Shown in pieces: positions 11,896 through 25,469 of a stretch of DNA of 64,000 nt. The notes beneath the pieces are model-generated. The model saw only the letters and a program-made list of their open reading frames with translations, was not told where the DNA came from and ran no database searches. The stretch is from NCBI GenBank assembly GCA_963931865.1, contig OZ007508.1, forward strand, positions 3,410,081 to 3,474,080, given 5' to 3'. This DNA comes from Axinella damicornis (taxonomy: Eukaryota > Porifera > Demospongiae > Axinellida > Axinellidae). Position numbers and translations under genes: made by a program. Within the stretch, counting starts at the first letter, position 1; each line of letters begins with the position of its first letter.

Positions 11896-12649
11896 CTGTG
11901 TAGAGCATGAATAGTACGGTGGCCGTAATGTCAAATCAGCCCAACAATACGTATCGGCATTGCAAAATGCCAAGAGTCATCATTGCTGTGTTAGGTTCGT
12001 TCCACGGAAGCGGAAGAGTGACGAAAAATGGGGAAGGCCATGGAAGACGTCAGGTGGGGCCATAGTCTGTTAAGTATCCAATTGGCTAGGTTCAAGCACT
12101 CAACTCCTCTATGTCCAACTCGTATCCACCTGACATCACTCACGTGATGAAGCATACCATTTTTGCCGCTCTTCCGCTTCCACATATTATTGTCAATGCA
12201 AACCGAAAAATGACAAAACTGGGTATAATATAGGCCTGGGAATGAGGCTATTGTTATGCCAACGAATGGCCTACAGCAGCCTCAGCCTATAAAAAAACAA
12301 TACATTGGAGAACTATAAGATCAGTTACATAAGACAGGGGATGGTGACTCTTAGAATTATAGTTTATTCATTGTCGTGTTCTTGTCATTCATGTCATATG
12401 GAAACCAAGCCTAGGCCTAATCTCAAAGGAAACTCTTGAAAATAACTTACTGCTGTGGTTTCCTGGGCGGCAAATTCTTCCTTTGGAGGGGAGGACACAA
12501 CTGGAGCCACAGGACTATGAGAGAAAATGGTCTGCTATTATAGACTGCAGCATCAGCGGCATGCTCTACAGTCTACACTCAACTAAGCATCTGACAAGCA
12601 GACATCAACCAAACCCACCCCACCCCTGCTACTTGAAGTGATCCGCACT

Positions 12650-12689
<40 letters not shown>

Positions 12690-15600
12690 GCTGTGACTGT
12701 TGGTAGCTACTCTTTCACACTGTGTTGAGTTAGTGCACTGCTGCAGGCACATAGTACTAGTGTACACGTGTAGCTACTGCGACTGGTGCATGAAAACTTC
12801 TAACCTGGCTGGAGTTTTGGCGGGTGGCTGCACTTGCTCCTTCCCTTTCTGAAGTTGCTTAGGTGACTCATCGAGGACCGGGGGCGGGGGGCGGGGAGGG
12901 GGCTGTTCAGCTGGCTGCGGGGGTGAGCTTTCTTGGGCCTTGGACAGCATGCGGACAGGAGGTGGAACATTATCCACCAACTGTTCGGTAAGTTCTTGAG
13001 GCTGTGTTTCTGGATGGGGGGCCAATTCCGCCGTGGGTCGTGCCACTTGCGACACAGCATCATGTGTATGTAGCGGCACAGAATGAATTTGGGAAGTGGT
13101 ATCAACAGGTTCCTCCATGTCCAGGGGAGGTGGAGGTTGAGCTGGGAGAGGAGGAGGGGCGTCTACGATATCTGCATCTGGAATGTCCTGGAACTCAGTT
13201 GGAAGCTTCGACTTTGCTTCTTCTCCGATCACCACTTCCGTTACTGGATATTCTGCACCAAAAATGGGAGGTGGGATTGGTGATGGGATGGTGTCTGCCT
13301 TGCTAGCCGGACTGGTAGGACTCAGGGGACTTGGAATGGGACTTGGTGTTATATTCGGTTCGGATTCCATGACAGTGTGGGAAGGTGTAACAACTGCTGG
13401 AAATTCAAAAGCGGCCAAACTTGGTGGTATCTTGGGTGGGGAGGTGTCCGGGAGTGGGGGTGGAGGTGGTGATGGTGGACCCAGAATGACGTCACCTTCA
13501 TGCATCGGTGGGGGAAGGATTATGTCATCTGTATTGCTCTCACCCATCTCAGCACCCTCTATTACAAACGCAGCTGGTGGGGGGAGGTCAGCAACAAGAA
13601 AGTTTCCCTGGTCCGTTGGGGGCAGAGGAGGTGGTAGATAATCATCTGTTAATAACTTCGTGGGGTTGTCTTCGTCAGACTTTGTGGCACTGCTTTCAGG
13701 TACCCAAAATCCTTCATCAAATGACTCACGAGATGTGCTCTCGTAATATTTAGGAAGAGCTGTCTGTGTACTACTGGTACTGTCAAACAGTGAAATACCT
13801 TCTGTGCTGCTCTGGGGGATTTCCCCTATGTTTGGTCTGTATTGCGCAGCTTGCTTTTCCTGCGATTCAGTGTTAGGTTTCGCCTCTTCAAAAACCTTTG
13901 CAACGGCAGATTTGGTATCACCTGCTGGACTTTGTAAAGGCTGCCTCATCTGTCGCTTTCCAGCACTAAATACTTCTTCTGCCCTTGGTTCAACACTCCT
14001 TGTCTTCAAAAGCAGTGGGGAGGCTCTTCCAGGCTCAGTTGTGGTAGTCGGTTTCAGAATGGACTTCCAGTTGATGTTGCCATCTTCTGCTCTCCCTACT
14101 TCCGGTTCCCCCTTTCCTTCATGCTGTAAACTGTGCTCACTCTTGGGGGTATGCTTTAGCTTGATATTCCAGGGAGGAGACGCCACTTCGAAACCATCTT
14201 CACCTGGTAGGGTCTTGAGGGATGGAGGCTTGATGTCCATATCTGTATTTGCTCTACGAAACGGTTTTGGTTTAACCAATGGTGGAGGGGTTTTATTCCT
14301 TCCATAACCATTGAAAACTCTCGTGTCATCCACAAAATTCATTTTGAGTCGGCCACGAGCAGGTGATGACTTGGGGGACTCAAACTCATCACTGCTACCA
14401 CTGTCAGCAATAATGTTCAATGAGTCTATCTTTTGTGACATAGCTTGAGCGATCGGGTTTTTGTAAACAGGGGAAGGAGGTCGTTCTTCTCCATTCTTTA
14501 CAAGTTTGGTAATTCGAGGCTGGTTGAGGCCAAGGCGTGTGGTGCGATCATGGTTTGCCTGCCTGATTTGAGATTCAAAAGCAGAAAGGGTTTTCTCTGT
14601 TGGAGAACGTGGACCGTCCACCATTTCAGTGTCTGGAACACCAGCGGTGCCAGTGGATGTGTTTTGTTCTTCAACTGGTTCTTCAACTGGTGTGGTGGGG
14701 CATTGTATGAGCTCTTGGTCGCCCAGAAGCTTCTGTCCTTGAGAGTTCCATCTTTTCTTTAGTCTTCCTAAGAGCTAGAGCAAATTCAGATTCTTCCTCC
14801 TCCTCATCACTCAAGGCTCCTAGATCTGTTACGTCGGTTGTTTCCAAAATACTCGGATAGTCCCTTGGTGGGAGCTGTGGCAGTGTGGCACTCTTCTGAT
14901 GTATCTCTGCTAATGGTGTAGTCTTCCCCTTGCTGACTGCCGGCTCGAACTTCTTAGGAGATGGGATGGGGAATGACTTGACCTTTGAAGACGCACCGGC
15001 AGGAAAGGGTTGTGCTGGAGGAACGTGATATGCGTATTTTCCGATCGGCATCGGTGATTCCTCACCCTGGGATTGGGACGAGTCCCAGCCTGTCCTATGT
15101 ATCCGCGCTATGACAGGAGACCCCTGATAAGGTGACACTCGTCCTCCAATCATGGTCTCCTTCATCTGCGGTGCGATTTCTTGGATATCCTCCAGACTGC
15201 GAGAATGTCCTGAAGTGTTCATGGGAGCGCTCAGAGTACTCTGGGATTTGGATCGTCTAGACCGCTCTGGAGTGGAATCGGGCGTAAATTGCTCCTTGAT
15301 TGTTGTGCTGACACTTTTCTGCTTTATCATTGGGGTAATGACTTTCAGCGACAGAGTCAGGCCAGATTTTTTCACAATGTTGACCACTTCGTCGTGAGTG
15401 CTGTACGTCACATTGTAGTTGTTCACCTTCAGGATATAAGTTAAATAAGGAGTAGCAAATATGAAACACTCACAGACAAGAGGGAAAGGACCACAGTTAG
15501 GTCCAAATTGATTCATAGTACTTAATAGCAATCAACTGTGTGTATTCTAAACAGGTGTATTCTAACAGATGGTGAAGGTTATACATAATGTACCAAAATG

Positions 15601-18600
15601 CAGAGTGATGGGGACATTGCAAGCATTCCAACGTGGATTGAGACTTGATTTCTGATGTTTACAATTGTTACATGCCCTGTTTCAAAAGGGCTAAGCCAGA
15701 TATTTACCTCAATGATGAAGTCTCCTGTCTTCAATCCTGCCAGATCTGCAGAACCGCCTTCCTCCACATTGCCAACGTACTGTAGTGCTGGCACTTGGGG
15801 GGATGGGTGGAACTTCATCGCCTTTGTGGCTAATAAAGAATAATGGGAAGATGTCATGATCACAAAAATAATTATAAGAGAGGATCAACTGTTTAGGCCT
15901 AGTTGGGCCTCATCAGTGCAATATGGAGTTGCATGTTCTACACAAGCATTGCCCAGATGGTAGGTTCATGTGCAGTTACACCTTCCTATAATATGTGCAG
16001 TATGTCGTTAAAAGTGACGCCTGTTTGCGGAACCATCTCCACTACTGCACCTCATCCTGCTGAAAACAAAGCTCAGGAAGACCTAAACTAACCTCTAGAA
16101 GGTTCGTAAGTGAAGCTCAGGAAATCCATAAGCAAAGCTCCGCAACATATGTACGTACAAATCCAGTGCTCTCTGTTATAAGAAGTCTTCTGCTCCTTAG
16201 AAAGTAACCTTCCGGTTCTTGGAAGAAGCCTTCTGATTCGCAGAAGAAGTTGCGGCAAAGCAGCCTCACAAATGCAAGTTGGAAAAGCATTGTGAATGAC
16301 AGCATCTTTATTGACAGTTGCATGTTCACTCTGCATAGGCGGTGGAAGCTGTTTCAACTAGGGGGGGCACTGGCTTATCCTGATTTTTCACTTTCGTCGT
16401 TGTCGCTGCTACCGTCCGAATCACTACCAGCTTCAAGGGGTTGCACCGACGAAGAAGTCTGGGAATCACACTCACTGTCGGTTCTTTTCGCTGGTGGGGT
16501 AAAAAAGCTCGAAATCGCTCGCTGTCTCTTCATGGCTGTTGCCACGTGGCCTCCAGATTATGGATTGCCTAGCTGGCCGTGTCTCGTTCCCAGCATCGTT
16601 TCGCAGACTGGGAACGAGACGTGGCGCAAACTTTCGTGGGGGCACCAGGAAGGTATTTCGCTTTTGTGGGGGCACGGGACCCCAGTGCCCGGTTCCGCCG
16701 CCTATGCTCTGTGTGCTGCACGCTCAAGTGCAGTAGCACATGAGTTTGCTGGCTTCAATGTTAATTGTTAATCTGTACAATCATGTAAACTAAACAAATC
16801 AGTCAGTTGTTGCAGAAATGACTTCTAAATAGGCAACTTCACCACTGCTCTGCTCACCCTTCACTCCCCTCATTGCAAAGCCATAGCCTTTGGTGCTACG
16901 TTGTATCACAACCTCCTTGATGTTAGATTGCCTAGGTGGGAAGACAAAGGTCAAAGAACAGGATCATAGTGATACTCTTATTTTATATTATAATTTACTA
17001 GATGCAAAGACTTGTTACCTTTCGCTGCCATTCGAACTTGAGTTAGTTCCGCCAGCTTGACATCTACACTCATATCTTTCTTGGGCTCCCAATCTGGAGT
17101 GACATTTGGAGCTACAGTATGGATTGAAAGGAGAATGGTGACAGTAACTGCCTGGCAGAACCATTGATAGATGGCCAGCTAGCTTTTGTGTGAATAGGTG
17201 ACATACGTAGCAATAACCCCCCTCCCTCCCCCCCTCCCCCCCCTCCCCCCTCCCCCCTCCCTCCACCCCCTCCCCCCTCCCCCCAATAATTGAAGGGCCT
17301 TAAACATTGAGCAGGGGTTCAAATTTGCTAACAGGGAGTTACCTTCCAGTGCAGCTGCATTTATGTATGGACTGTACATGAATTTTGGGGAAATGCATTT
17401 CACTCACTCTCTCTGTATTCCACCTCCTCCTCCTGCTCTCCACTTTCCTTGATGGCTAGTGCAGGGAACCACCCCTGATTGCCACCAGCCCTCCCCTCCC
17501 AGAAACCACCTTTGCCAATGTAGACAACTGCAGGGGAAACAGTTAATGGATTGAGAGGAGTCCACTGTGGGATTCTTGAGTGCCTGATAATCAATGCACT
17601 CATCCTAAGGGAGCTCGGGGGTCAAAGTACAGGCTAGACATAGTGACACAGGGATAGTACAGTTTAAGGTAGCACATACCCCTTTACGTTAGGTTACCTT
17701 TAACCGTCGGGGCCCCGACAATTAAAGGTAACCAAAATGTAAAGGGGTATGTGCTACCTAAAGGTTACAGGCTCGTCGGACGGTGGGCGTGGCAGACAAT
17801 TTGTTCAAGCCTATTTTTCTGCCCACAAAAATGAAGCTAGTGAAATCAAACTTACTCGACGCAAAGCAGGGAGGGTAGTCAACATACAGACTAATCATCA
17901 TTATAGTAGCTCACACTGTAGCTGTTGTACGCTGGTTAAATCAGTTCCAGCAAACTATTCGCCAAAAATCTCCAGTGCGAAGACCACGAGCAACTCGATT
18001 CTACTGTTGGGAGACACGCCATAGGAAGCTCTAGGTGGGACGTCAGCGTTTTGTGGCTAGGTTGAGCAGTCCTCGAAAGAACGACCCTTGAGTGTGAATA
18101 ACCGCCATCTTGACTCTCCTCTTTCGAATACAGCGTCGTATAACTTCGGAACAGTCATCAGTATTTACAAAAACGCTTCGTCCGGCCCTTTCTATACTGT
18201 TCATGCCTATTTCAATACGGTCTTCCAAGTCCAGGTCGGATCACACGGCTTTATTTTTAGCGACAAAAAAACTATGAAATAGCGCTTAATTAAGTATACG
18301 GTGCGCGTATCCGCATGCAGGGATCCCGTAACCTTAAGGTGGCACATACCCCTTTACATTAGGTTACCTTTAACCGTCGGGGGCCCCCGACGGTTCTCTG
18401 CTTAAGGTGGCACATACATATGTACCCCTTTACGTTAGGTTACCTTTAACCGTCGGGGGCCCCTGACGGTTAAGGTGGCACATACCCCTTTACGTTAGGT
18501 TACCTTTAACTGTCAGAGGCCCCCGACGGTTAAAGGTAACCTAACGTAAAGGGGTATGTGCCACCTTAAGTTGTGAAGGCACATACACATTGGAAAGTAC

Positions 18601-21600
18601 TTTTGTGGGGATGCTGAGGGTAAGGAAAAGATTCATGAANNNNNNNNNNNNNNNNNNNNNNNNNNNNNNNNNNNNNNNNNNNNNNNNNNNNNNNNNNNNN
18701 NNNNNNNNNNNNNNNNNNNNNNNNNNNNNNNNNNNNNNNNNNNNNNNNNNNNNNNNNNNNNNNNNNNNNNNNNNNNNNNNNNNNNNNNNNNNNNNNNNNN
18801 NNNNNNNNNNNNNNNNNNNNNNNNNNNNNNNNNNNNNNNGATGATGTGTTACATAATATTATGTACGTACCATAATTATACTGGACGGTTCATATGTAGG
18901 ATCCAGCCTATTGCTGAATTAGGGAGGTAATAGTTACACACCTGAAATGCTCCCAATTCTTCTTGATGCCACTCCCGGTGCAAACAGGACGGTCCCCTCC
19001 TCCGGCTCCCGGTAGCTATCCTCCCACTCTTGAGTGAGTGTTCCGACCAGTGCCTCAACAGGGGGGCTGAGCGGACACACCTCGACACGCTTCTTCTCGA
19101 CAAACAGCTTTGGGTCAAACCGGCGTGCATTAGCATTGTACTCAGGAGCCTCCAACACTGGCTCTGCGGAGGACGATACATCAATACGTGACACTGTGCT
19201 GGCAAGGTAGATGACACACCAGCAAACCACACTAGTCAGTACTTCAGTCTATTCTTACTACTGATGATTGGGGCTATCAGAAAACACTCCTCAGATTTTA
19301 GTTGAAATTCCAATTACACTTGTACCCCGCTGGCATCAGGTATCGATGCTCTTACCCACTCAGCGGCTTTGATGAACCACTTGCAACAAGATGTCTATCA
19401 CAACGCTGGCTGTTATTTCTACTCAGTTTTTCTCTAACACAGGGGATGGGCATATTTTCAAGGGTGAGTGTATTACAATTATCAGGAGATTATACTATTC
19501 AGTGGTTATGACCACAGTGGTGTAGCCAAGGATCGATGGGCCCACCCAGGGACCAAGCCAGGGCAATTAATGTTTGAATGTGTCTGGGAAATCCGTTAGG
19601 TAGGACTGTGCTATCTGTTCATCAATAACTATAGCGATGGTGACCAGTCATGATGAGAGGCCCAGAGACTTCAATGAGGTGCTGTCAGACGGAGTACATG
19701 TTGTGGGACACAGACATCAATGGAAACGGGAGCAACACACCTGAAACATTGAGATCTGTCAACAGCATGCTTCGTGCCTCCCTCACTCATCAGTGCCCAG
19801 GCATTTCTATATCCTGGCTACACCACTGGTGCGGACATTTCTGGTGTAACTGTACGTGCACATGATACATACTAAAGTAGAATCTGAAATTACCAATCTG
19901 ATTGGCAGAGAAGTCACTCATGTCTGTCGCCAGCTGGTGGTGACCACACAGGATAGCAACCTGCAATGAAGTACATACCAGCATGTAGTCAAGGTTTCAT
20001 ACTGTGTACCCTAGGGTGGGTGGATTTGGGGGGGGGGGGGGGGGGGGGGGCTACAAGGGGCTGTAGCCCCCCCCCCCCCTTTCCACTTCTGACCACACCC
20101 CTTGTTTACCGTGGACCTGACTTACAGTGTTGGAACCACCAGCAGCAAGTTGAAACGAGGCTCAATGCTGGACTGGTAAACAGCTTGGGAAGGCCTGGGA
20201 GATCACGTGCAGTGCAATCAGGTAGACACGTCACAGACACATGGAGGGCGGTGCCCAATGAAGAATCTCTCGATGTCCTGTCTTGTACTGTCCATCCAAA
20301 GGCTGGATGTCAGAGCGTTCGCAAGGAGGATGATCGATACCGTTCGTTGTTCACAACGCCAGGAACGGATCGACGCGAAACAGCTATAGGTACTATAAAC
20401 GGTTGGGCACCGCCCCCCGTGTGTCTACCATCTGTCTAATAGCGTCTATCTAGATCTACCTGACGTCATCGCACGTGACCAGATCTCCCAGGCCTTCCCC
20501 GCCATATTTCATACTGGAAGCGATGAAATACTGGCAGTGGGAACGGCCTGGGAACTAGGCTATATATTGTAGCTCTGACCTGGCTAGGATACACACTGGT
20601 TGTGGGATATGCACTGGTTGTAGGATCACAGGATATTCTCTGACCTGACTGGGGGCCTGGTTGGAGAAGTTCAATTTCTTCTTGTTTGCTCCCCTCTTCA
20701 GTAGCAGCATCGCACATCGTAACTGCATGTAATAATCATCAACCATTCATAGGATGGATGAGAAGACAGGCAACAACAATTGGACTGCATGCACAAAACG
20801 GAGTTTCAGGATTCAAGTTAATTACAAGTACACATGCTTTAAATCATTGTATAAACACACGACTGTGAATGCTCTGCAAACTTCCGCCCCACGCACACAC
20901 ACCCACCCACGCACACCCACACACCCACACACCCACACACACACACACAACCTGTCCATGGGAAGCTGTGACATGCAGTGGAGTATTTCCAACCAGGTTC
21001 TGAGCATTTATATCGGCACCATAGCGGATGAAGAGATTGGCGTGGCTGAGGTGACCATACTTGCTTGTCTGCACAACATAAGAGAGAAGAGATGCATCAA
21101 CAATGGTAGGTGGGAAGGGGAGACAACAAAGGGAGAGTTTGCAGCTGGGTAACGGCTGTTTCAGTGGCATAGTCAGGCTGAGGCACACTGGGGTACTGCC
21201 TTATCCACTGGAGGTGTGCCTGTCTTTCGTTAAACTTAATTGGATGCCTGTAGACCTGCAGACTAGCAGGTGGATTAGATAGTGAGTTGTCTGCTTCGGT
21301 TGATACGTATTGGGCACTGAGAATGCCCTGAAGCAACCTACATGTAAGAGTCTCAAAAACCTCCTAGGGGAGCATGCCGTGCCCTGGCAACGCTGGCATC
21401 CTGACTATGCTGGCATCCTGACTACACCACTGGGGTGCTTTCGTTTCATACAGGAGTGTCTAAGGGCATGCTCCCCCTCCCAAAGAAAACTAGTTCCCTC
21501 CACAGAAACGATGCATGAGAAACCAGCTGACTGAGAGTCCACACGGAATATAAAGTTGGAAGCTTGAAGTTTACATCTGAAAGGCTCTAAAACCTAACTG

Positions 21601-23089
21601 TACGTACATGCAGAAGCTACAGCACCATTATACTGTTGTCCTCGTGTCACTTGCTCTGCTCTGTGATTGTAAATGCAATTAGGGTACTCAGGCAGTACCC
21701 CAAGGCATGGGCAAATCAAGTGGCTGTTGGGGTGTAGCTACGTATACAGTTGGCTAGTCACAACCCTTTCTTGAATGTTGTCTTGACCTGATGCAGCTCT
21801 GTCCATCCACCCTGGTCTGTAACGCCCATCTCAGCGTGGTGCCTGAGGAGGGCCTCACATGCTCCTGTGTCGTCCCCCATGATGGCAGTGTGGTAGAGCG
21901 GCGTCAAGCCCTTTGCATCACGGTAGTTTGGAGAGGCACCCAGTGAGAGAAGCATCTGGAGTGAGGGAAGGGAAAATTAGGGAATGGATGACGCAGAGAG
22001 GAAGGAGAGGAGGCGAAGGGGTGGAGGAGGATTTATGTCATAGCACTACCGTAGATCCGGAAATTTTCGCGTTAAATATATTTCGCCTTTTAATTTTTCG
22101 CGTTGTTTTATTTTCGTCGCTCGAGCACACCGACGAAAATTAAACCACGCGAAAATTTCGTTCACGCATACACGTACGTGCACGTTCCCGGGACCGGATA
22201 CCATGTCGCGCCATTGGAGAGGAGCTGGATCGTCGGATCAGCGCGAGCGAGGGAATGCAGCAGACACCCATGCCGTATCACTGATAGAGAGGGAACTGTC
22301 ATCGGCTACTTACCTCGAAAGATTTCACCCGTCTGTTTTGGTCCGCGGTTCCAACTGCCTTCAGAAGTTCGCTTCTGCGATCGCGCGCTGGGCTGGAAGA
22401 GCTCAGCGATCTTCCAGGATCGGGAACACCATCGACAGGTTTCTGGTAGCACAGCAGAGCCATACTTGTACTTCGATTCACGAAAACTCACACGCTTAGT
22501 AGAATCATAATTTATTCGATGTTGTAAATATTTCGTGTTTTTATTTTTCGTCGTAATGCTGTATCGACGAAAATTAATTATGGCAAAAATTTCCCGATCT
22601 ACGGTATAAAGTGCATTGGCACAGAGAACAGTCAGAATGGTAGAACTGTAGCGTAATCATCATGCACCTCTGCTAATACATAGCCTGGTCTCACATGGAG
22701 GGGGGAGATGAAGGGGGGGGGGGGGGGGGGGGGAGGGGTGACTGGGAGGTAAGGAGAGTGGGTTAGGTGAGGGGGTGGGGAGAAATGGGAGGTGAGGGGT
22801 GGGTTTTCGACCTTTGACCTCCTTAGGGCTTTTTGCTTACACCCTCGTTGGTTTTTCTTGGATACGTCCTCCCTGAACACCAAGACTGGGGGCAGGTGAG
22901 GGGGTAGGGGGAGGTTGGGGGCAGGGGGAGATGAGGGGGGGGGGGGGGGGGGGGGGGAGATGAGGGGGGGGGGGGGTGTGGGGAGATGAGGGGGTGGGGG
23001 AAGTTGGGGCGGGGGGAGATGAGGGGGTGGGGGGAGGTTGGGGGTGGGGGGAGGTTGGGGGTGGGGGGAGGTTGGGGGTGGGGGGAGAT

Positions 23090-23122
<33 letters not shown>

Positions 23123-25431
23123 AGGTAGGGGACGGGGGGAGGTCAGACCCTCTGACCATAGATCACAGTTTCATCAGTATCCCATGCAGTCTGTTGTCTT
23201 TAGCCCTAGTAAATGGATGACACCATGAATCCATGGGTGAGCATGGGACTCATACCTTGACTGCCTGAGAGTTCCCTCCAATGGCTGCCCTGTGCATGGG
23301 TGTGAGGCCATCCTTCCCTCGGAAGTCAATATGAGCCCCTCCCGACAGCAGCGGCATGATGCACTGCACGTGGCCATGGCGACCACATGCCAGACCAAGT
23401 GGGGTGTCTATGCATCAGACAGGAAGAAGAACAAGACGTAATTAAGTAGATCAGTAACGCATGCAGCTACCGGAACAGGCATGTTATATATGGGTGAATG
23501 TACGTAGAAGGAGGTTCAACGGTACAATACAGTAGGGCTGCCATGCAGGTCCATAGCCACTAAATTTGATGCGATCTGTATAGGCATCGTGTATATTAAA
23601 GTGTGTGAAGCACACAACTAGGGGGGGGGGGGGGGGGGGGGGTGTGCCCTGCCTAGAGGATTTGGATTTCAGTCCGTCTAAGATCGTTTCTGGTGCACTT
23701 TTGGGGTGAAATAGCACAAGAGTTTCACCCTACAAGCATATAGTACTCTAAATGCTTGCAGAACAGATCGACATCTTTGCGATGCATAAAGAACAGAGAG
23801 GGACCCCTAGCAGCTGACGAGGTGGAGGGCATGGAGTCACACACTCAGACGTGCCCAAGATTACGCAAATGCTCGTGCACAGATCTGCAGTGATAAGCCA
23901 ACCAACCCAATCTCACTCACTCCCATCCTCGGTGAGAAAGTTTGGGTCCACCCCCTGCTCCAACAGCTTCTCAATCTTCTTGGCTGTCCCAGCATTGACG
24001 TGATCTACCAGCTTACGGTAGTTTGCCTGAAGGAGGAAAGGGGATGATGGGGTGCATGGTTGGTGAGCATTTACGACAAGAAGTTTGTGTACTAATGTTT
24101 ACAGTGTAGCAATTACATGTATTGGGGGAGGGCTGGGGAGTGGTGGAGTGGGGGAGCAAAGGGGGGAGGGGGAGGGGGGAGGGAGAGGAGAACAGGGAGG
24201 GGGAGGGGAATGGGGAGGGGGAGAGGAACAGGGAGGGGAGAAGGGAGGGGGAGGGGGAGGAGGGGGAGGGAGGGGGAAGGAGGGAGGTAGGGGAAGGGGG
24301 AAGGAGGGGGAAGGGGGGGGAGGGAGAGGAAAGGGGGAGTGATATGTGTTGGGGAGAGGAAGGGGCCAGAGGGAGGAAGGGGGAGGGGGGAGGGAGGGGA
24401 AAGGGGAGGAGGGGGAGGGAGGGAAAGGGGGAGGAGGGGGAGGGAGGGGCCAGAGGGAGGAAGGGGGAGGGGGGAGCTACCTGCATGGGTGATCAAAGGT
24501 ACTACACCCGTCCACCCTCAGCAAGGCACTCACCTTGGTGTTGGCCTTGGCTATGGCCTTCTCTGTGAGGGAGACCTGTTGGGAATAATCTCGTTGTTTG
24601 TACCTCATCTGTGCATGCATAGTGTGCATGAGTGAGTGTGTGCAGGAATAAAAAATAAATAAGTTGATGGATGGTCACACCAACTCGGCCGTGGTGCCAG
24701 CACATTTCATCCGATGCAAATTCTCATTTCATCTATCAAATTGTACACATGTCAAAGTCCGACCAAGGTGGGAATGACCTGGGAAGGAGTCTACCACTTT
24801 ACAACATCAACAATATATTATCAAGTGAACAAACATCATTTCCAGTTAAGCTGAAAATCAAAACATGTTCATAATACTGGATGTGTGTGTATCCACATGC
24901 TAGCCAGATAGCACTCCTCATTAGCACGCATTGGCTTGAAGTTATGTTTAAGGTGTGTGACTGTATCTGGCCAACCAGTTGGAGTGCTAAACTTTGACAA
25001 CAGGTTTTGTCTTTGTGTTGAATAGCTGTACATTCCAGTCATTCTTTTGCTATTTTACATAGTCACTTGCCACCCATTGGGTGAACACATTCACCTGGCA
25101 TGGGGCACCACACTGACAGATAATCACTGCCCGTGGGTGCATTCCAGTCATGAATATCGCACAGTACAATGCACACCGCAACCTAGCAACCTAGGAAACG
25201 GGTTCGGGTTCCACAATAACTGGGATAGCCTAGTTATGAATGACATGCAGCAGTTATGAGGCAGATATGATTCCATTTACAGACACTTGCACTCAGTCTA
25301 AAAGTGCACGCAACTGTTTGCCAAAACGACTATTAGCTGATGCGTACATCTGAAACTCTGAGTCAGCTGAAGCCTCCATCTGGCATGCTACATATTCGTT
25401 TTTCTTCTGCAGGGATTCATTTGGCATTTGG

Positions 25432-25469
<38 letters not shown>

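Larger units (their letters stand above)
15424..16931 (-). other. SHANK PDZ domain exons
   Basis: Exons 16858-16931 and 15708-15829 and the start of 12805-15426. Carboxylate-loop-like GYGFAMRGVK, then PALQYVGNVEEGG, LAGLKTGDFIIE, VNNYNVTYSTHDEVVNIV and SLKVIT. Length and order are those of the SHANK PDZ. Confidence 0.9.
19894..24608 (-). other. SHANK ankyrin-repeat exons
   Basis: Seven exons with repeats recognisable by TPLGLA, GLTPMHRAA, GLTPLYHTA, GWTELHQ and GNTPLHVTA. Order and junctions follow vertebrate SHANK closely (for example LLSLGASPNYRDAKG, LLLKRGANKKK). Phases are 0,1,0,0,0,0,1. Confidence 0.9.

Noticed and set aside
13004..14307. Plus-strand open frames opposite the SHANK proline-rich exon
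   Set aside because: Antisense shadows of a GC-rich coding exon; the minus frame has the homology and correct splice phases.
22203..22499. 98-codon plus-strand open frame
   Set aside because: Lies inside a MITE with inverted ends; no recognised domain.
22632..24568. Proline- or glycine-rich open frames
   Set aside because: Translation of G-rich simple repeats in SHANK introns.
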